A stretch of 64,000 nt of DNA from CAWCGU01 sp963838095 (lineage in GTDB: Bacteria > Actinomycetota > Thermoleophilia > Solirubrobacterales > 70-9), in NCBI GenBank assembly GCA_963838095.1, contig CAWIPO010000010.1, forward strand, positions 1 to 64,000, given 5' to 3'. Shown here piece by piece: positions 8,308 to 16,189 of this stretch. Numbering within the stretch: the stretch's first letter is position 1; each line of letters begins with the position of its first letter. Under the pieces are notes generated by a model that had not been told where the DNA came from, made no database searches, and saw nothing but the letters and a program-made list of their open reading frames with translations. A program made the position numbers and the translations under genes.

Positions 8308-9600
8308 ATGCCTGAGCGGATGAGAGTGAGCGGCTTGGGGCAGAGCCGGATCCTTTTCACCACCGCGATCCTGGTGGCGGCGGCGATGACTTTCGCGGCC
8401 TGCGGCGGCTCCGACGACGATTCCAACGGCACCGAGCTCTCCTTCTTCGTCTTCAACGAGCCCAGCGGCGCCTACCAGGAGGCGGCGAAGGCGTGCAGCG
8501 AGCAGTCGAACGGCGAGTACACGATCAAGTTCGAGTTCCTCCCGGCCCAGGCCGACTCCCAGCGCGAGCAGCTGGTTCGCCGGCTCGGCGCCGAGGACTC
8601 CTCGATCGACATCATCGGCATGGACGTGATCTGGACGGCGGAGTTCGCCAACGCCGGCTGGGTGCTCGAGTGGACGGGCCCGCGCGAGCAGGCGGTGACC
8701 AAGAACACCTTCGACAGCGTCATCGAGACGGCCTCATACGAGGGCACGCTTTACGCCGCGCCCTTCACCTCGAACACACAGCTTCTTTGGTACCGGACCG
8801 ACCGCGTCGAGAAGCCGCCCAAGACCTGGCAGGAGATGCTCGCCGAGGCCGAGCGGATCGGCGAGGAGGGCCTGATCCAGGTGCAGGCGAACCGCTATGA
8901 GGGCTTCACGGTCTGGGTGACGGCGATGATCGAGTCCGCCGGCGCGCAGATCCTCACCGGGCCGACCGAGGTCGGGCTCGAGGAGGGGCCGACGGAGGAG
9001 GCGCTGGCGATGATGGGCGAGTACGCGCGCTCGCCGGCGGCGCCGACTGACATCGACACCTCGACCGAGGACACTTCCCGGCTCAGCTTCGAGACCGGCG
9101 CCAGCTCGTTCATGATCAACTACCCGTTCGTCTATCCGAGCGCGAAGGAGAACGCGCCCGACGTGTTCAAGAACATGGGTGCCGCCAAGTATCCCGCGGT
9201 CGTGCCCGGAATGCCGAGCCGGCCACCGCTCGGCGGCATCAACCTCGGCGTCAGCGCCTACTCGGAGAACCCCGACCAGGCCTTCGACGCCGTCCAGTGC
9301 CTGGTCAAGCCCGAGAACCAGGTCACCGCGGCGACCCTCGGAGGGCTGCCGCCGACCGACGAGACGCTCTACGACACGAAGGAGATCGAGAAGGCCTATC
9401 CCGGCTTCTCCGACCTGATCCGTACCTCCCTCGACGATGCCGCGCCGCGGCCGGTCACGCCCGCCTACCAGGACGTCTCGCTGGCGATCCAGCGATCGCT
9501 TCACCCGGTGGCGGACATCGACCCCGCCGACCCGACTCCGTCATACGACGACCTCTATGAGAGCGTCACCGACGGGGTAAATCGCGAGGGCCTGCTGTGA
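8308..9600 (+). CDS. Sugar ABC transporter substrate-binding lipoprotein
   Basis: 430 residues; family 1 extracellular solute-binding protein. Signal peptide with lipobox FAACGG, then LSFFVFNEPSGAYQEAAKAC, the normal start of such domains, and MDVIWTAEFANAGWVLEWTG, a typical hinge-proximal motif of trehalose/maltose binders (LpqY/ThuE-like). It ends in a TGA that overlaps the next gene's GTG. The start at 8308 could also be the ATG at 8320. Together with the flanking GH13 enzyme the likely ligand is an alpha-linked disaccharide or oligosaccharide. Confidence 0.88.
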   Translation: MPERMRVSGLGQSRILFTTAILVAAAMTFAACGGSDDDSNGTELSFFVFNEPSGAYQEAAKACSEQSNGEYTIKFEFLPAQADSQREQLVRRLGAEDSSIDIIGMDVIWTAEFANAGWVLEWTGPREQAVTKNTFDSVIETASYEGTLYAAPFTSNTQLLWYRTDRVEKPPKTWQEMLAEAERIGEEGLIQVQANRYEGFTVWVTAMIESAGAQILTGPTEVGLEEGPTEEALAMMGEYARSPAAPTDIDTSTEDTSRLSFETGASSFMINYPFVYPSAKENAPDVFKNMGAAKYPAVVPGMPSRPPLGGINLGVSAYSENPDQAFDAVQCLVKPENQVTAATLGGLPPTDETLYDTKEIEKAYPGFSDLIRTSLDDAAPRPVTPAYQDVSLAIQRSLHPVADIDPADPTPSYDDLYESVTDGVNREGLL

Positions 9601-10526
9601 GCGCGACGCCAACAACGGCCGGGGGCGGCCGGCGCGGAAAGGTCTCCGACCGCACCCGCGACGAGCGGCGGCTCGGGTGGATGCTGTGCGCGCCGGCGGT
9701 GATCGCGATGCTGCTGGTCACCGCCTATCCGATCATCTACGCGATCGTCCTTTCGGTGCAGGAGGTCGACCTGCGCTTCCCGGACGAGGGCGGGTTCGTC
9801 GGCCTCGACAACTACAGCGCCGTGCTGACCTCGGGGCTGTGGTGGCAGGACGTCTTCAACACCCTGTTCGTGACCGTGTTCTCCGTCGCGCTGGAGCTGG
9901 CCCTGGGGATGGCGATCGCGCTGGTCATGCACCGGGCCCTGTTCGGCCGCGGCCTGATCCGCACCTCGGTCCTGGTCCCCTACGGGATCATCACGGTGGT
10001 CGCCGCGTTCGCCTGGTTCTACGCCTTCAACCCCGACACCGGCTTCGTCAACCAGCTGCCGCTGATCGCCGACGACAAGGCCTGGTTCGGCGAGCGCTTC
10101 AGCTCGTTCGCGGTGATCATCATGGCCGAGGTCTGGAAGACGACGCCGTTCATGGCGCTGCTGCTGCTCGCCGGGCTGACGACGATCGACAACGGCCTTT
10201 ATGAGGCCGCGAAGGTGGACGGGGCCAGCCCGTGGCAGCGCTTCGTGCGGATCACGCTGCCGCTGATGAAGCCGGCGATCCTCGTCGCGCTGCTCTTCCG
10301 CACGCTCGACGCCTTCCGGGTCTTCGACACGATCTTCATCATGACCCGCGGCGCTCAGGACACCGAGTCGGTCTCGATTCTCGGCTTCAATCAGCTGATC
10401 AGCCGCCTCAACCTCGGCCTCGGCTCGGCGGTGTCGGTGCTGATCTTCATCTGCGTGCTGATCATCGCCTTCCTCTTCATCAGGGGCTTCGGGGTGCGGC
10501 TGCAGGAAGGGAGGCCGGGACGCTGA
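9597..10526 (+). CDS. Sugar ABC transporter permease, first subunit (MalF/SugA type)
   Basis: 309 residues, GTG start overlapping the upstream stop (GTGA). Six hydrophobic segments after a polar, Arg-rich N-terminus; EAA motif EAAKVDGASPWQRFVRITLP near residue 203. It forms the transmembrane channel with the next gene product. Its TGA overlaps the next ATG by one base (TGATG), so the whole set is translationally coupled. Confidence 0.9.
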   Translation: MSATPTTAGGGRRGKVSDRTRDERRLGWMLCAPAVIAMLLVTAYPIIYAIVLSVQEVDLRFPDEGGFVGLDNYSAVLTSGLWWQDVFNTLFVTVFSVALELALGMAIALVMHRALFGRGLIRTSVLVPYGIITVVAAFAWFYAFNPDTGFVNQLPLIADDKAWFGERFSSFAVIIMAEVWKTTPFMALLLLAGLTTIDNGLYEAAKVDGASPWQRFVRITLPLMKPAILVALLFRTLDAFRVFDTIFIMTRGAQDTESVSILGFNQLISRLNLGLGSAVSVLIFICVLIIAFLFIRGFGVRLQEGRPGR

Positions 10527-11383
10527 TGCAACGCGGCACGCGCGAATACGCGATGTGGTCGATCGGGATGCTGGTGGTGCTGGGCTTCGCGCTGATCCCG
10601 GTGATCTGGCTGATCTCCCTGTCGCTGAAGACGCCGGAGACGATCACCGCGGGCACGGGCTTCTGGGATCGCTTCTTCCCGACCGAAATCACGTTCGAGA
10701 ACTACACGACCCTGTTCGAGGGCGGGATCGACGACAGCCCGTTCATCAGGCCGCTGATCAACTCGATCCTGATCGCGCTGATCTCGACCGTGATCGCCGT
10801 CGTCCTTGCCTCGATGGCCGCCTACGCGATCGCCCGCCTGGAGTTCCCCGGCAAGGCGCTGATCCTCGCCGGCGCGCTCGCGATCGCGATGTTCCCGGCG
10901 ATCTCGACCGTCGGCCCGCTGTTCGACATGTGGCGCACCCTCGGCCTCTACGACACCTATCCGGGGCTGATCATCCCCTACCTCACTTTCTCGCTGCCGC
11001 TTGCGATCTACGTCCTGGTCGCGTTCTTCAGGGAGATCCCCTGGGACCTGGAGCAGGCTGCGCAGGTCGACGGCGCCACCCCATTCCAGGCATTCAGAAA
11101 GGTGATCGTGCCGCTTGCGGCGCCCGGAGTGTTCACCGCCGCGATCCTCGTCTTCATCTTCTGCTGGAACGACTTCCTGTTCGCGATCTCGCTCACCTCG
11201 TCGGACGCCTCGCGAACGGTGCCCGCAGCGCTCGCCTTCTTCACCGGCGAGTCGCAGTTCACTCAGCCGACCGGGAACATCGCCGCTGCGGCGGTGATCG
11301 TGACCGTGCCGATCATCATCTTCGTGCTCTTCTTCCAGCGCCGCATCGTCGCGGGGCTGACGGCGGGCGCGGTGAAGGGATAA
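10526..11383 (+). CDS. Sugar ABC transporter permease, second subunit (MalG/SugB type)
   Basis: 285 residues with six membrane segments and the EAA loop QAAQVDGATPFQAFRKVIVP (about residue 180). The segment after the first helix, LKTPETITAG then FENYTTLF, is characteristic of MalG-type subunits. Coupled by TGATG overlap to the first permease and followed after 11 bases by the ATPase gene. Confidence 0.9.
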   Translation: MQRGTREYAMWSIGMLVVLGFALIPVIWLISLSLKTPETITAGTGFWDRFFPTEITFENYTTLFEGGIDDSPFIRPLINSILIALISTVIAVVLASMAAYAIARLEFPGKALILAGALAIAMFPAISTVGPLFDMWRTLGLYDTYPGLIIPYLTFSLPLAIYVLVAFFREIPWDLEQAAQVDGATPFQAFRKVIVPLAAPGVFTAAILVFIFCWNDFLFAISLTSSDASRTVPAALAFFTGESQFTQPTGNIAAAAVIVTVPIIIFVLFFQRRIVAGLTAGAVKG

Positions 11384-11394
11384 AGGAGACCAAG

Positions 11395-12573
11395 GTGGCA
11401 GAGATCGTCCTCGACAAGATCAGCAAGCGCTTCTCCGACGGCTACGAGGCCGTCAAGGACATGAGCCTCGATATCGCCGACGGCGAGTTCATGATCCTCG
11501 TCGGCCCGTCCGGGTGCGGGAAGTCGACGGCGCTGCGGATGATCGCCGGGCTCGAGGACATCACCGACGGCGAGCTGCGGATCGGGGAGAAGGTGGTGAA
11601 CGACATCGCGCCGCGCGATCGCGACATCGCGATGGTGTTCCAGAACTACGCGCTCTATCCGCACATGACCGTGCGCGAGAACATGGCCTTCCCGCTGAAG
11701 CTGGCGAAGGCGCCCGAGGAGGAGGTCAAGCAGAAGGTCGAGGAGGCGGCGAAGATCCTCGACCTCGAGCAGCACCTGGATCGAAAGCCCGCCAACCTCT
11801 CAGGCGGTCAGCGCCAGCGGGTGGCGATGGGGCGGGCGATCGTCCGCGACCCGAGCGCCTTCCTGATGGACGAGCCGCTCTCGAACCTGGACGCGAAGCT
11901 GCGCGTGCAGATGCGCACCGAGGTGGCGCGGCTTCAGGACGAGCTCGGGACGACGACCGTCTACGTCACCCACGACCAGACCGAGGCGATGACGCTCGGC
12001 GATCGCGTCGCGGTGATGCGCACCGGGAAGCTGCAGCAGGTCGGCGCGCCGGGAGATCTGTACGAGAACCCGGCGAACCTGTTCGTCGCCGGCTTCATCG
12101 GCTCGCCGGCGATGAACTTCATGCCGGCGACGATCGAGGACGGGGTCGCGAAGCTGCCGGTCGCCGACATCCCTCTGTCCGGCGAGGCGGCGAGCGCGCT
12201 CGGTGGCGGCGGCGAGCCGCGGCGTGTGATCGCCGGGATCCGCCCCGAGAGCTTCGAGGACGCGCGGCTGATCGGCGAAGCCCGCGATCGCGGCGTCACA
12301 TTCAAGGCGAAGATCGACCTCGTCGAGTCGATGGGCTCGGAGAAGTACGCCCACTTCACGGTCGAGAGCGAGGGCGTGGAGTCAGACGAGCTGCGCGAGC
12401 TGGCCGAGGACGCCGGCACATCCGAGGTCCCCGGCGGAGGCTCCGACCACGTGGTCGCCCGCTTCGAGTCCGCCTCGGAGGTCAAGCGCGGCGAGGAAAC
12501 CGAGATCTGGGTCGACGCCTCGAAGCTCCACTTCTTCGACCCCGAGACCGGCAAGAGCCTGCGCGAAGGCTGA
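11395..12573 (+). CDS. Sugar ABC transporter ATPase, MsmK/UgpC/SugC type
   Basis: 392 residues. Walker A GPSGCGKST, Q-loop MVFQNYALYPHMTV, signature LSGGQRQRVAMGRA, Walker B AFLMDEPLSNLDAKLR and switch His YVTHDQTEAMT, followed by a C-terminal OB-type regulatory domain of about 140 residues. Such subunits may serve several sugar importers. GTG start at 11395 with AAAGGAGA eight bases upstream. The C-terminal domain carries a Gly/Ser-rich insertion (EVPGGGSDHV). Last gene of the alpha-glucoside operon; a hairpin follows the stop. Confidence 0.92.
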   Translation: MAEIVLDKISKRFSDGYEAVKDMSLDIADGEFMILVGPSGCGKSTALRMIAGLEDITDGELRIGEKVVNDIAPRDRDIAMVFQNYALYPHMTVRENMAFPLKLAKAPEEEVKQKVEEAAKILDLEQHLDRKPANLSGGQRQRVAMGRAIVRDPSAFLMDEPLSNLDAKLRVQMRTEVARLQDELGTTTVYVTHDQTEAMTLGDRVAVMRTGKLQQVGAPGDLYENPANLFVAGFIGSPAMNFMPATIEDGVAKLPVADIPLSGEAASALGGGGEPRRVIAGIRPESFEDARLIGEARDRGVTFKAKIDLVESMGSEKYAHFTVESEGVESDELRELAEDAGTSEVPGGGSDHVVARFESASEVKRGEETEIWVDASKLHFFDPETGKSLREG

Positions 12574-12605
12574 GCCCTACCGCGGACCGGGCGTCCGAGA
12601 GACGA

Positions 12606-12644
12606 GATTGACGTTTTGCATGTATGTCATGCAGATCGTCAATG
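12606..12644 (+). repeat. Nested hairpin element with 13-base dispersed motif, copy 1
   Basis: ATTGACG at 12607-12613 pairs with CGTCAAT at 12637-12643; inside, GCATG (12618-12622) pairs with CATGC (12628-12632) around TATGT. It lies 33 bases after the ABC operon and may act as a terminator or protein site. The 13-mer GATTGACGTTTTG (12606-12618) recurs exactly, on the other strand, at 47378-47390, where it is again one arm of a hairpin. Confidence 0.6.
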
Positions 12645-12663
12645 TCGTCCTGGAGGCGCCGGA

Positions 12664-12876
12664 TCAGACGACGATGCGGCCCGCGTCACGTGCCGCGGGC
12701 TCGGGAACTGGACGTCCGGCGGCGCGCAAAACATCCAGACGCACTCGCACGGCCTCGCGGATCCTCGTCTCCACCTCCGCGCGATCTTCCCCATGGGCAA
12801 TGCATCCCGGAAGGTCCGGCAGGTACGCCCACCAACCGTCGGCGTTGCGCTAGTAGATCACGACGTAATCAGTCAT
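12664..12876 (-). pseudogene. hicB-like antitoxin gene with in-frame stop
   Basis: Reading the minus strand from ATG 12876 gives MTDYVVIY, a TAG stop at codon 9 (12852-12850), then without further breaks RNADGWWAYLPDLPGCIAHG and a C-terminus ending PVPEPAARDAGRIVV before TGA. This is the HicB fold ('YVPDLPGC' strand) at its normal length of about 70 residues. Family members usually have Glu at the stopped position (GAG to TAG is one base). Either a true nonsense mutation or a base error. Followed upstream on the same strand by a HicA-like remnant with a four-base overlap. Confidence 0.72.
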
Positions 12877-12968
12877 CGCAGTTCATCGATCCCGCTCGCG
12901 CGTCGGATCGATCCCAGGGTACCGGCGACCACTCGCCGCCAACGACGAGACTGATTCTCGACCCGCAT
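12873..12968 (-). pseudogene. hicA-like toxin remnant (C-terminal part)
   Basis: A 31-codon minus-strand frame ending directly over the hicB start (ATGA overlap). Its last part, RRVVAGTLGSIRRASGIDEL, resembles the conserved C-terminus of HicA ('..GTLrsIlRqaGis.deF'). The N-terminal double-stranded-RNA-binding half with the catalytic His is absent: the frame begins only 45 bases from the neighbouring ParB-like gene. Probably a truncated, inactive toxin gene. Confidence 0.45.
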
Positions 12969-13012
12969 AGCGAGCTCAAAATCAGTTTCGTCGGGCAGCT
13001 CGCGCTCGTGCG

Positions 13013-13909
13013 CTACGGCTTCACGTCTTGGCGCAGCATGTCGGTGAGCGTGTCCTGCTCGGGCGGGGGGCGGCGGAGCTCTTCGCGCAGGCGCTCGATC
13101 ACGTCCTCGTCCCAGGCGTGGGTGCGAAGGAGCAGGTAGCGGAGGCTGGTGACGCGGATGTAGGCCTCGGTCTCGGTCGCGCTTTCGGAGACCAGCTTCG
13201 CCTCACGCAGCGCCTCGACGACGGGGACGTACTCCTGCTCGAACCACAGCCGCGCGACCTCCTCGCGGGGGATGAACTCCCGCTGGCCCTGCATCAGCCG
13301 GAATCCCCACGCCTCGACCCCCTCGGCGAGCCCGGCGTACCAGGAGCCGCTGGAGAGCTGGATCCGCGAGCGCGCCTCGGGCGGGAGCGGCACGCGCTCG
13401 AAGAACAGGCGCTGGTGGCTCTTCAGCGGCAGGTCCCTGAGCTGAACCGCACCGTCCGCGCCGACCTCGGTCTCAATCTCGGTCACGTTCGCTTCGATCA
13501 CGTCCAGCCCCAGCTGGCGGGCGACCGAGACGCGGTGGTGGCCGTCCTGTACGAAGTACATGTCGCCGACCTTGTAGACGTCGATCGGCGGCATCGACTC
13601 GCCGTGGCGCACCGCCGCCGCGATCCGCTTCCAGCGGCTCTGCCCGGCGCGCGAGGTCGGGCGGAAGGAGCGGTCGAACTCGCGGGTGCGATCGACCGTG
13701 CCGACGATCGCATCGAGGGGGATCGTCTGCAGCCCGATCCGGCGCTCGCGTCGCCGCCCCAGCGCCGCGATCACCTCGTCGAAGGGCAGGATCATGTTCA
13801 CGTCGCCGGGCTCGCGCAAGAGCCGGCGCGTGAGCTGGGACGCGAGCTGCCTTCGACGCGCGCGCGAGAAGTCGCTCTGCGCATCCGAGCTGGGAAATCC
13901 GGTGTCCAT
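13013..13909 (-). CDS. ParB/Srx-fold domain protein
   Basis: 298 residues. The middle carries a ParB N-terminal-like domain: a basic strand region (IGLQTIPLDAIVGTVDR), RWKRIAAAVRHGESMPPIDV and VQDGHHRVSVARQLG, the equivalent of the nucleotide-binding box of ParB/sulfiredoxin folds. No ParB helix-turn-helix or C-terminal dimer domain is apparent, so it is unlikely to be the chromosome-partition protein. Similar solitary proteins of about 300 residues are common in actinobacteria and lack a known role. Divergent from the SnoaL-like gene at 13937. Confidence 0.65.
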   Translation of the reverse strand: MDTGFPSSDAQSDFSRARRRQLASQLTRRLLREPGDVNMILPFDEVIAALGRRRERRIGLQTIPLDAIVGTVDRTREFDRSFRPTSRAGQSRWKRIAAAVRHGESMPPIDVYKVGDMYFVQDGHHRVSVARQLGLDVIEANVTEIETEVGADGAVQLRDLPLKSHQRLFFERVPLPPEARSRIQLSSGSWYAGLAEGVEAWGFRLMQGQREFIPREEVARLWFEQEYVPVVEALREAKLVSESATETEAYIRVTSLRYLLLRTHAWDEDVIERLREELRRPPPEQDTLTDMLRQDVKP

Positions 13910-13936
13910 CTGACCTCAGGCTACGCTGCACGGGAC

Positions 13937-14335
13937 ATGTCGGAGGAGAACGTCGAGATCGTGCGGCGGTGGATCGAGGCGTTCAACAGTGGCGGGATTG
14001 AGGAGGCGATCGCGCTCCTCGACCCGGACGTCGAGTGGACGACCACCACCGCGTATCTGGAAGCGGGTACCTACCGAGGACATGAGGGCGTGCGGCAATT
14101 CATTCAACGAGGCTCCGCCGCGTGGGAGGACCTCCGCCTCGAGCCGGAGAGGCTGATCGACGCCGGAGACCAGGTCGTCATTCCCGTGCGGCTGGAGGCC
14201 CGCGACAGGCAAACGGGCACCCCCGCCACGCTCACGTACACCGTCGTCGCTTCGCTTCAGTTCGGCAAGATCGTCAGCATTCGCAACTACGCGAAGAGGG
14301 CGGACGCCTTCGCCGCCGCGCGGGTGTCGGAGTAG
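13937..14335 (+). CDS. SnoaL-like NTF2-fold protein
   Basis: 132 residues starting MSEENVEIVRRWIEAFNSG, the usual opening of SnoaL-like domains, with DPDVEW and the closing strand region IVSIRNYAKRADAF. This fold covers polyketide cyclases, limonene-epoxide hydrolases and many uncharacterised ligand binders; function cannot be narrowed. A TACGCT box lies nine bases before the ATG. A related gene begins at 56421 on the other strand. Confidence 0.8.
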   Translation: MSEENVEIVRRWIEAFNSGGIEEAIALLDPDVEWTTTTAYLEAGTYRGHEGVRQFIQRGSAAWEDLRLEPERLIDAGDQVVIPVRLEARDRQTGTPATLTYTVVASLQFGKIVSIRNYAKRADAFAAARVSE

Positions 14336-14339
14336 GGCG

Positions 14340-14729
14340 CTGACATTCGAGCTGCGGCGTATCGGGGTGGTCGAGTCGGAGCTGACCAACCCCGCCGAGG
14401 CGCCGAAGCAGGGCACCGAGGGAGGGCCCGAGGCGTCGCTGGTCTTCGAGCAGGGTGTTCTCGAGGGCCTCGAGCACATCCGGCCGGGCGACCGGGTGAT
14501 CGTGGTGACATGGCTTCACCTTGCCGACCGGCGGGTGCTGCAGGTGCATCCGCGGGATGACCCGGCGAATCCGCTCACGGGCGTGTTCTCGACCCGCTCG
14601 GCGGATCGCCCGAACCCGATCGGGCTGCACGAGGTCGAGGTTGTCGCCGTCGAGGGGAATCGGGTCCGGGTCAGCGACCTCGAGGCGATCGACGGGACAC
14701 CGATCGTCGATGTAAAACCAGTGATCTGA
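14340..14729 (+). CDS. TrmO-like (UPF0066/TsaA) tRNA methyltransferase family protein
   Basis: About 130 residues: ELRRIGVVESELTNPAEAPK at the N-terminus and the core GVFSTRSADRPNPIGLHEVE, the diagnostic TrmO signature (family enzymes N6-methylate t6A37 of tRNA using SAM). The short form lacks the C-terminal extension of the E. coli protein. The conserved N-terminus begins before the first GTG codon (14367); the only in-frame candidate after the upstream stop is CTG 14340, eight bases after GGAG, so a CTG start is likely. Five bases after the SnoaL-like gene. Confidence 0.8.
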   Translation: MTFELRRIGVVESELTNPAEAPKQGTEGGPEASLVFEQGVLEGLEHIRPGDRVIVVTWLHLADRRVLQVHPRDDPANPLTGVFSTRSADRPNPIGLHEVEVVAVEGNRVRVSDLEAIDGTPIVDVKPVI

Positions 14730-14768
14730 GCCGCCGGCTCTGGCATCGGTGCGAATCGGACCCTTCGC

Positions 14769-14774
14769 TACGAT
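14769..14774 (+). promoter_or_regulatory. -10 box TACGAT before the serine protease
   Basis: TACGAT lies seven bases before ATG 14782, supporting that ATG rather than GTG 14749 as the start of a leaderless transcript. Confidence 0.45.
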
Positions 14775-14781
14775 CGCCGTC

Positions 14782-15858
14782 ATGGGCGGCAGGTGCAGTG
14801 CAGTCGCATGGCGGCTTGCGGCTGCAGGGAGCTTGTGCGGACTCGTGATCCTCGCGGGGGCGGCGCCCAGCGCGGCGATCATCGGTGGGTCGGCGGCCGA
14901 GCGCGGCGACTATCCCTTCTTCGTCCGCGTCGGGAAGGGGAAGAGCTTCTGCGGCGGCTCGCTGATCACGCCGACGCGGGTGCTCTCCGCCGCGCACTGT
15001 CGCGAGCTGACCGGGGTTGGGGAGAAGGTGTTGATCGGGCCGGACGAGATCGTCCGTCGCGTGGAGCTGATCGGGACTCACCCGGTGGCCGTTCGCGAAC
15101 AGAGACGCAACGAGAGCGATGCCGCCGCCCCTGCCGATTTGCTGCTGCTCGAGCTGGACAGCCCGGTGACCGGGTTGGCGCCGGTTCCGATCGGGACTTC
15201 GGCCGAAGGGCTTGCCGGCCCCGGGACGCCGGCGACGGTGATCGGCTTCGGCGCCACGCGCCTGAACGGCAAGGGGGGCGGGACATTTCGCTCTGCCGCG
15301 GTACGGATCCAGGATCCGAAGACATGCAGGCCCGAGATCTCGAGCAAGCTGTGGCGCGAGTGGTCGCTGTGCACGCGAGATCCGCGGCTTCCCGACCCCG
15401 ACGCGAAGCCGCCCTTCGCATCCCCGTGCTTTGGCGACAGCGGCGGCCCGCTTCTCGTCGATCCCGGCGATGGGCCCCGGATCGTCGGTGTCGTCAGCTT
15501 CGGCGCCGCGTGCGGGACCGAGCGCGACCCCGAGATCTACGCGAACGTGGTCCGCGCCGGCCCCTATTTGCTCTCGGAGACGCCGAGGTGGGCGCCGCTG
15601 GCGAACGGGGCGACCGAGATTGTCGGCCGGCCGCGAGTTGGCCGGCGGGTCAAGTGTGCGGTCGACTGGATCGTCGAGCCGACGGAGCCGCCGCTCTACC
15701 TGTGGACGATAGGTCTCCGCGGGCTGCCCGACGAAGGTCCGAGGCTGAAGCTGCGTCCTGCGTTCGAGGGCAGGAAGGTGAGCTGCGCGGTGATCGGCCA
15801 GACCGCTGGCGGTTCGGCCAGCGCGACCTCGGGTCCCGGGGAGCTGGTGCGCGGCTAG
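14782..15858 (+). CDS. Secreted trypsin-like serine protease (S1 family)
   Basis: About 358 residues. Signal peptide followed by IIGGSAAERGDYPFFV, the S1 domain start. Catalytic triad visible: His in LSAAHC, Asp in APADLLLLEL, Ser in CFGDSGGPLL. Paired Cys residues flank the active site. After the protease domain (ending near residue 255) a C-terminal region of about 90 residues, with GRPRVGRRVKCAV and GRKVSCAVIG, resembles a small Ig-like/repeat module. Secreted, probably extracellular. The start is fixed by the upstream TACGAT box. Confidence 0.88.
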   Translation: MGGRCSAVAWRLAAAGSLCGLVILAGAAPSAAIIGGSAAERGDYPFFVRVGKGKSFCGGSLITPTRVLSAAHCRELTGVGEKVLIGPDEIVRRVELIGTHPVAVREQRRNESDAAAPADLLLLELDSPVTGLAPVPIGTSAEGLAGPGTPATVIGFGATRLNGKGGGTFRSAAVRIQDPKTCRPEISSKLWREWSLCTRDPRLPDPDAKPPFASPCFGDSGGPLLVDPGDGPRIVGVVSFGAACGTERDPEIYANVVRAGPYLLSETPRWAPLANGATEIVGRPRVGRRVKCAVDWIVEPTEPPLYLWTIGLRGLPDEGPRLKLRPAFEGRKVSCAVIGQTAGGSASATSGPGELVRG

Positions 15859-15862
15859 TCAG

Positions 15863-16177
15863 TCAGCCGCTCGGTTGCGTGCGGACCGAGAAGATCACCT
15901 CTTCTCCATCGACCTGGGTGATCTCCATGTCGGCGGTGTACGGGCCCTCGGGGCCGGTGAACGTGCACTCGAAGGTGACGCCGACCTCCGCGTCGACGCC
16001 CTCGGGGCAGCTGACGTCGTCAGGGACGAAGCCGGTCTGCCCGGAGACAACGTCGACGACCGACTGCTCGGCGCCTTCCGGCACCACCGTGGCGTCTCCG
16101 CACGCCGCCAGCAGCATCACGAGCAAGAGGGTGACGATGAGGGCCGGCAGCGAAACTCTCTGCATTGTGGGCGCCAT
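15863..16177 (-). CDS. DUF4333 lipoprotein
   Basis: 104 residues: hydrophobic signal with lipobox LLAACG, then a small domain with two Cys (DDVSCPEGVDA and FECTFTG) typical of DUF4333, a family of actinobacterial cell-envelope lipoproteins of unknown role. Convergent with the protease gene, separated by four bases. A second ATG at 16165 is an equally possible start. Confidence 0.78.
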   Translation of the reverse strand: MAPTMQRVSLPALIVTLLLVMLLAACGDATVVPEGAEQSVVDVVSGQTGFVPDDVSCPEGVDAEVGVTFECTFTGPEGPYTADMEITQVDGEEVIFSVRTQPSG

Positions 16178-16189
16178 AGCCCCTACAAC

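Noticed and set aside
12608..12853. Plus-strand open frame of 81 codons beginning in the hairpin
   Set aside because: No ribosome site or family; it is antisense to the hicB-like sequence, which is the better reading.
13013..13909. Chromosome-partition parB
   Set aside because: No HTH or C-terminal ParB domain, no parA neighbour and no parS-like palindrome nearby.
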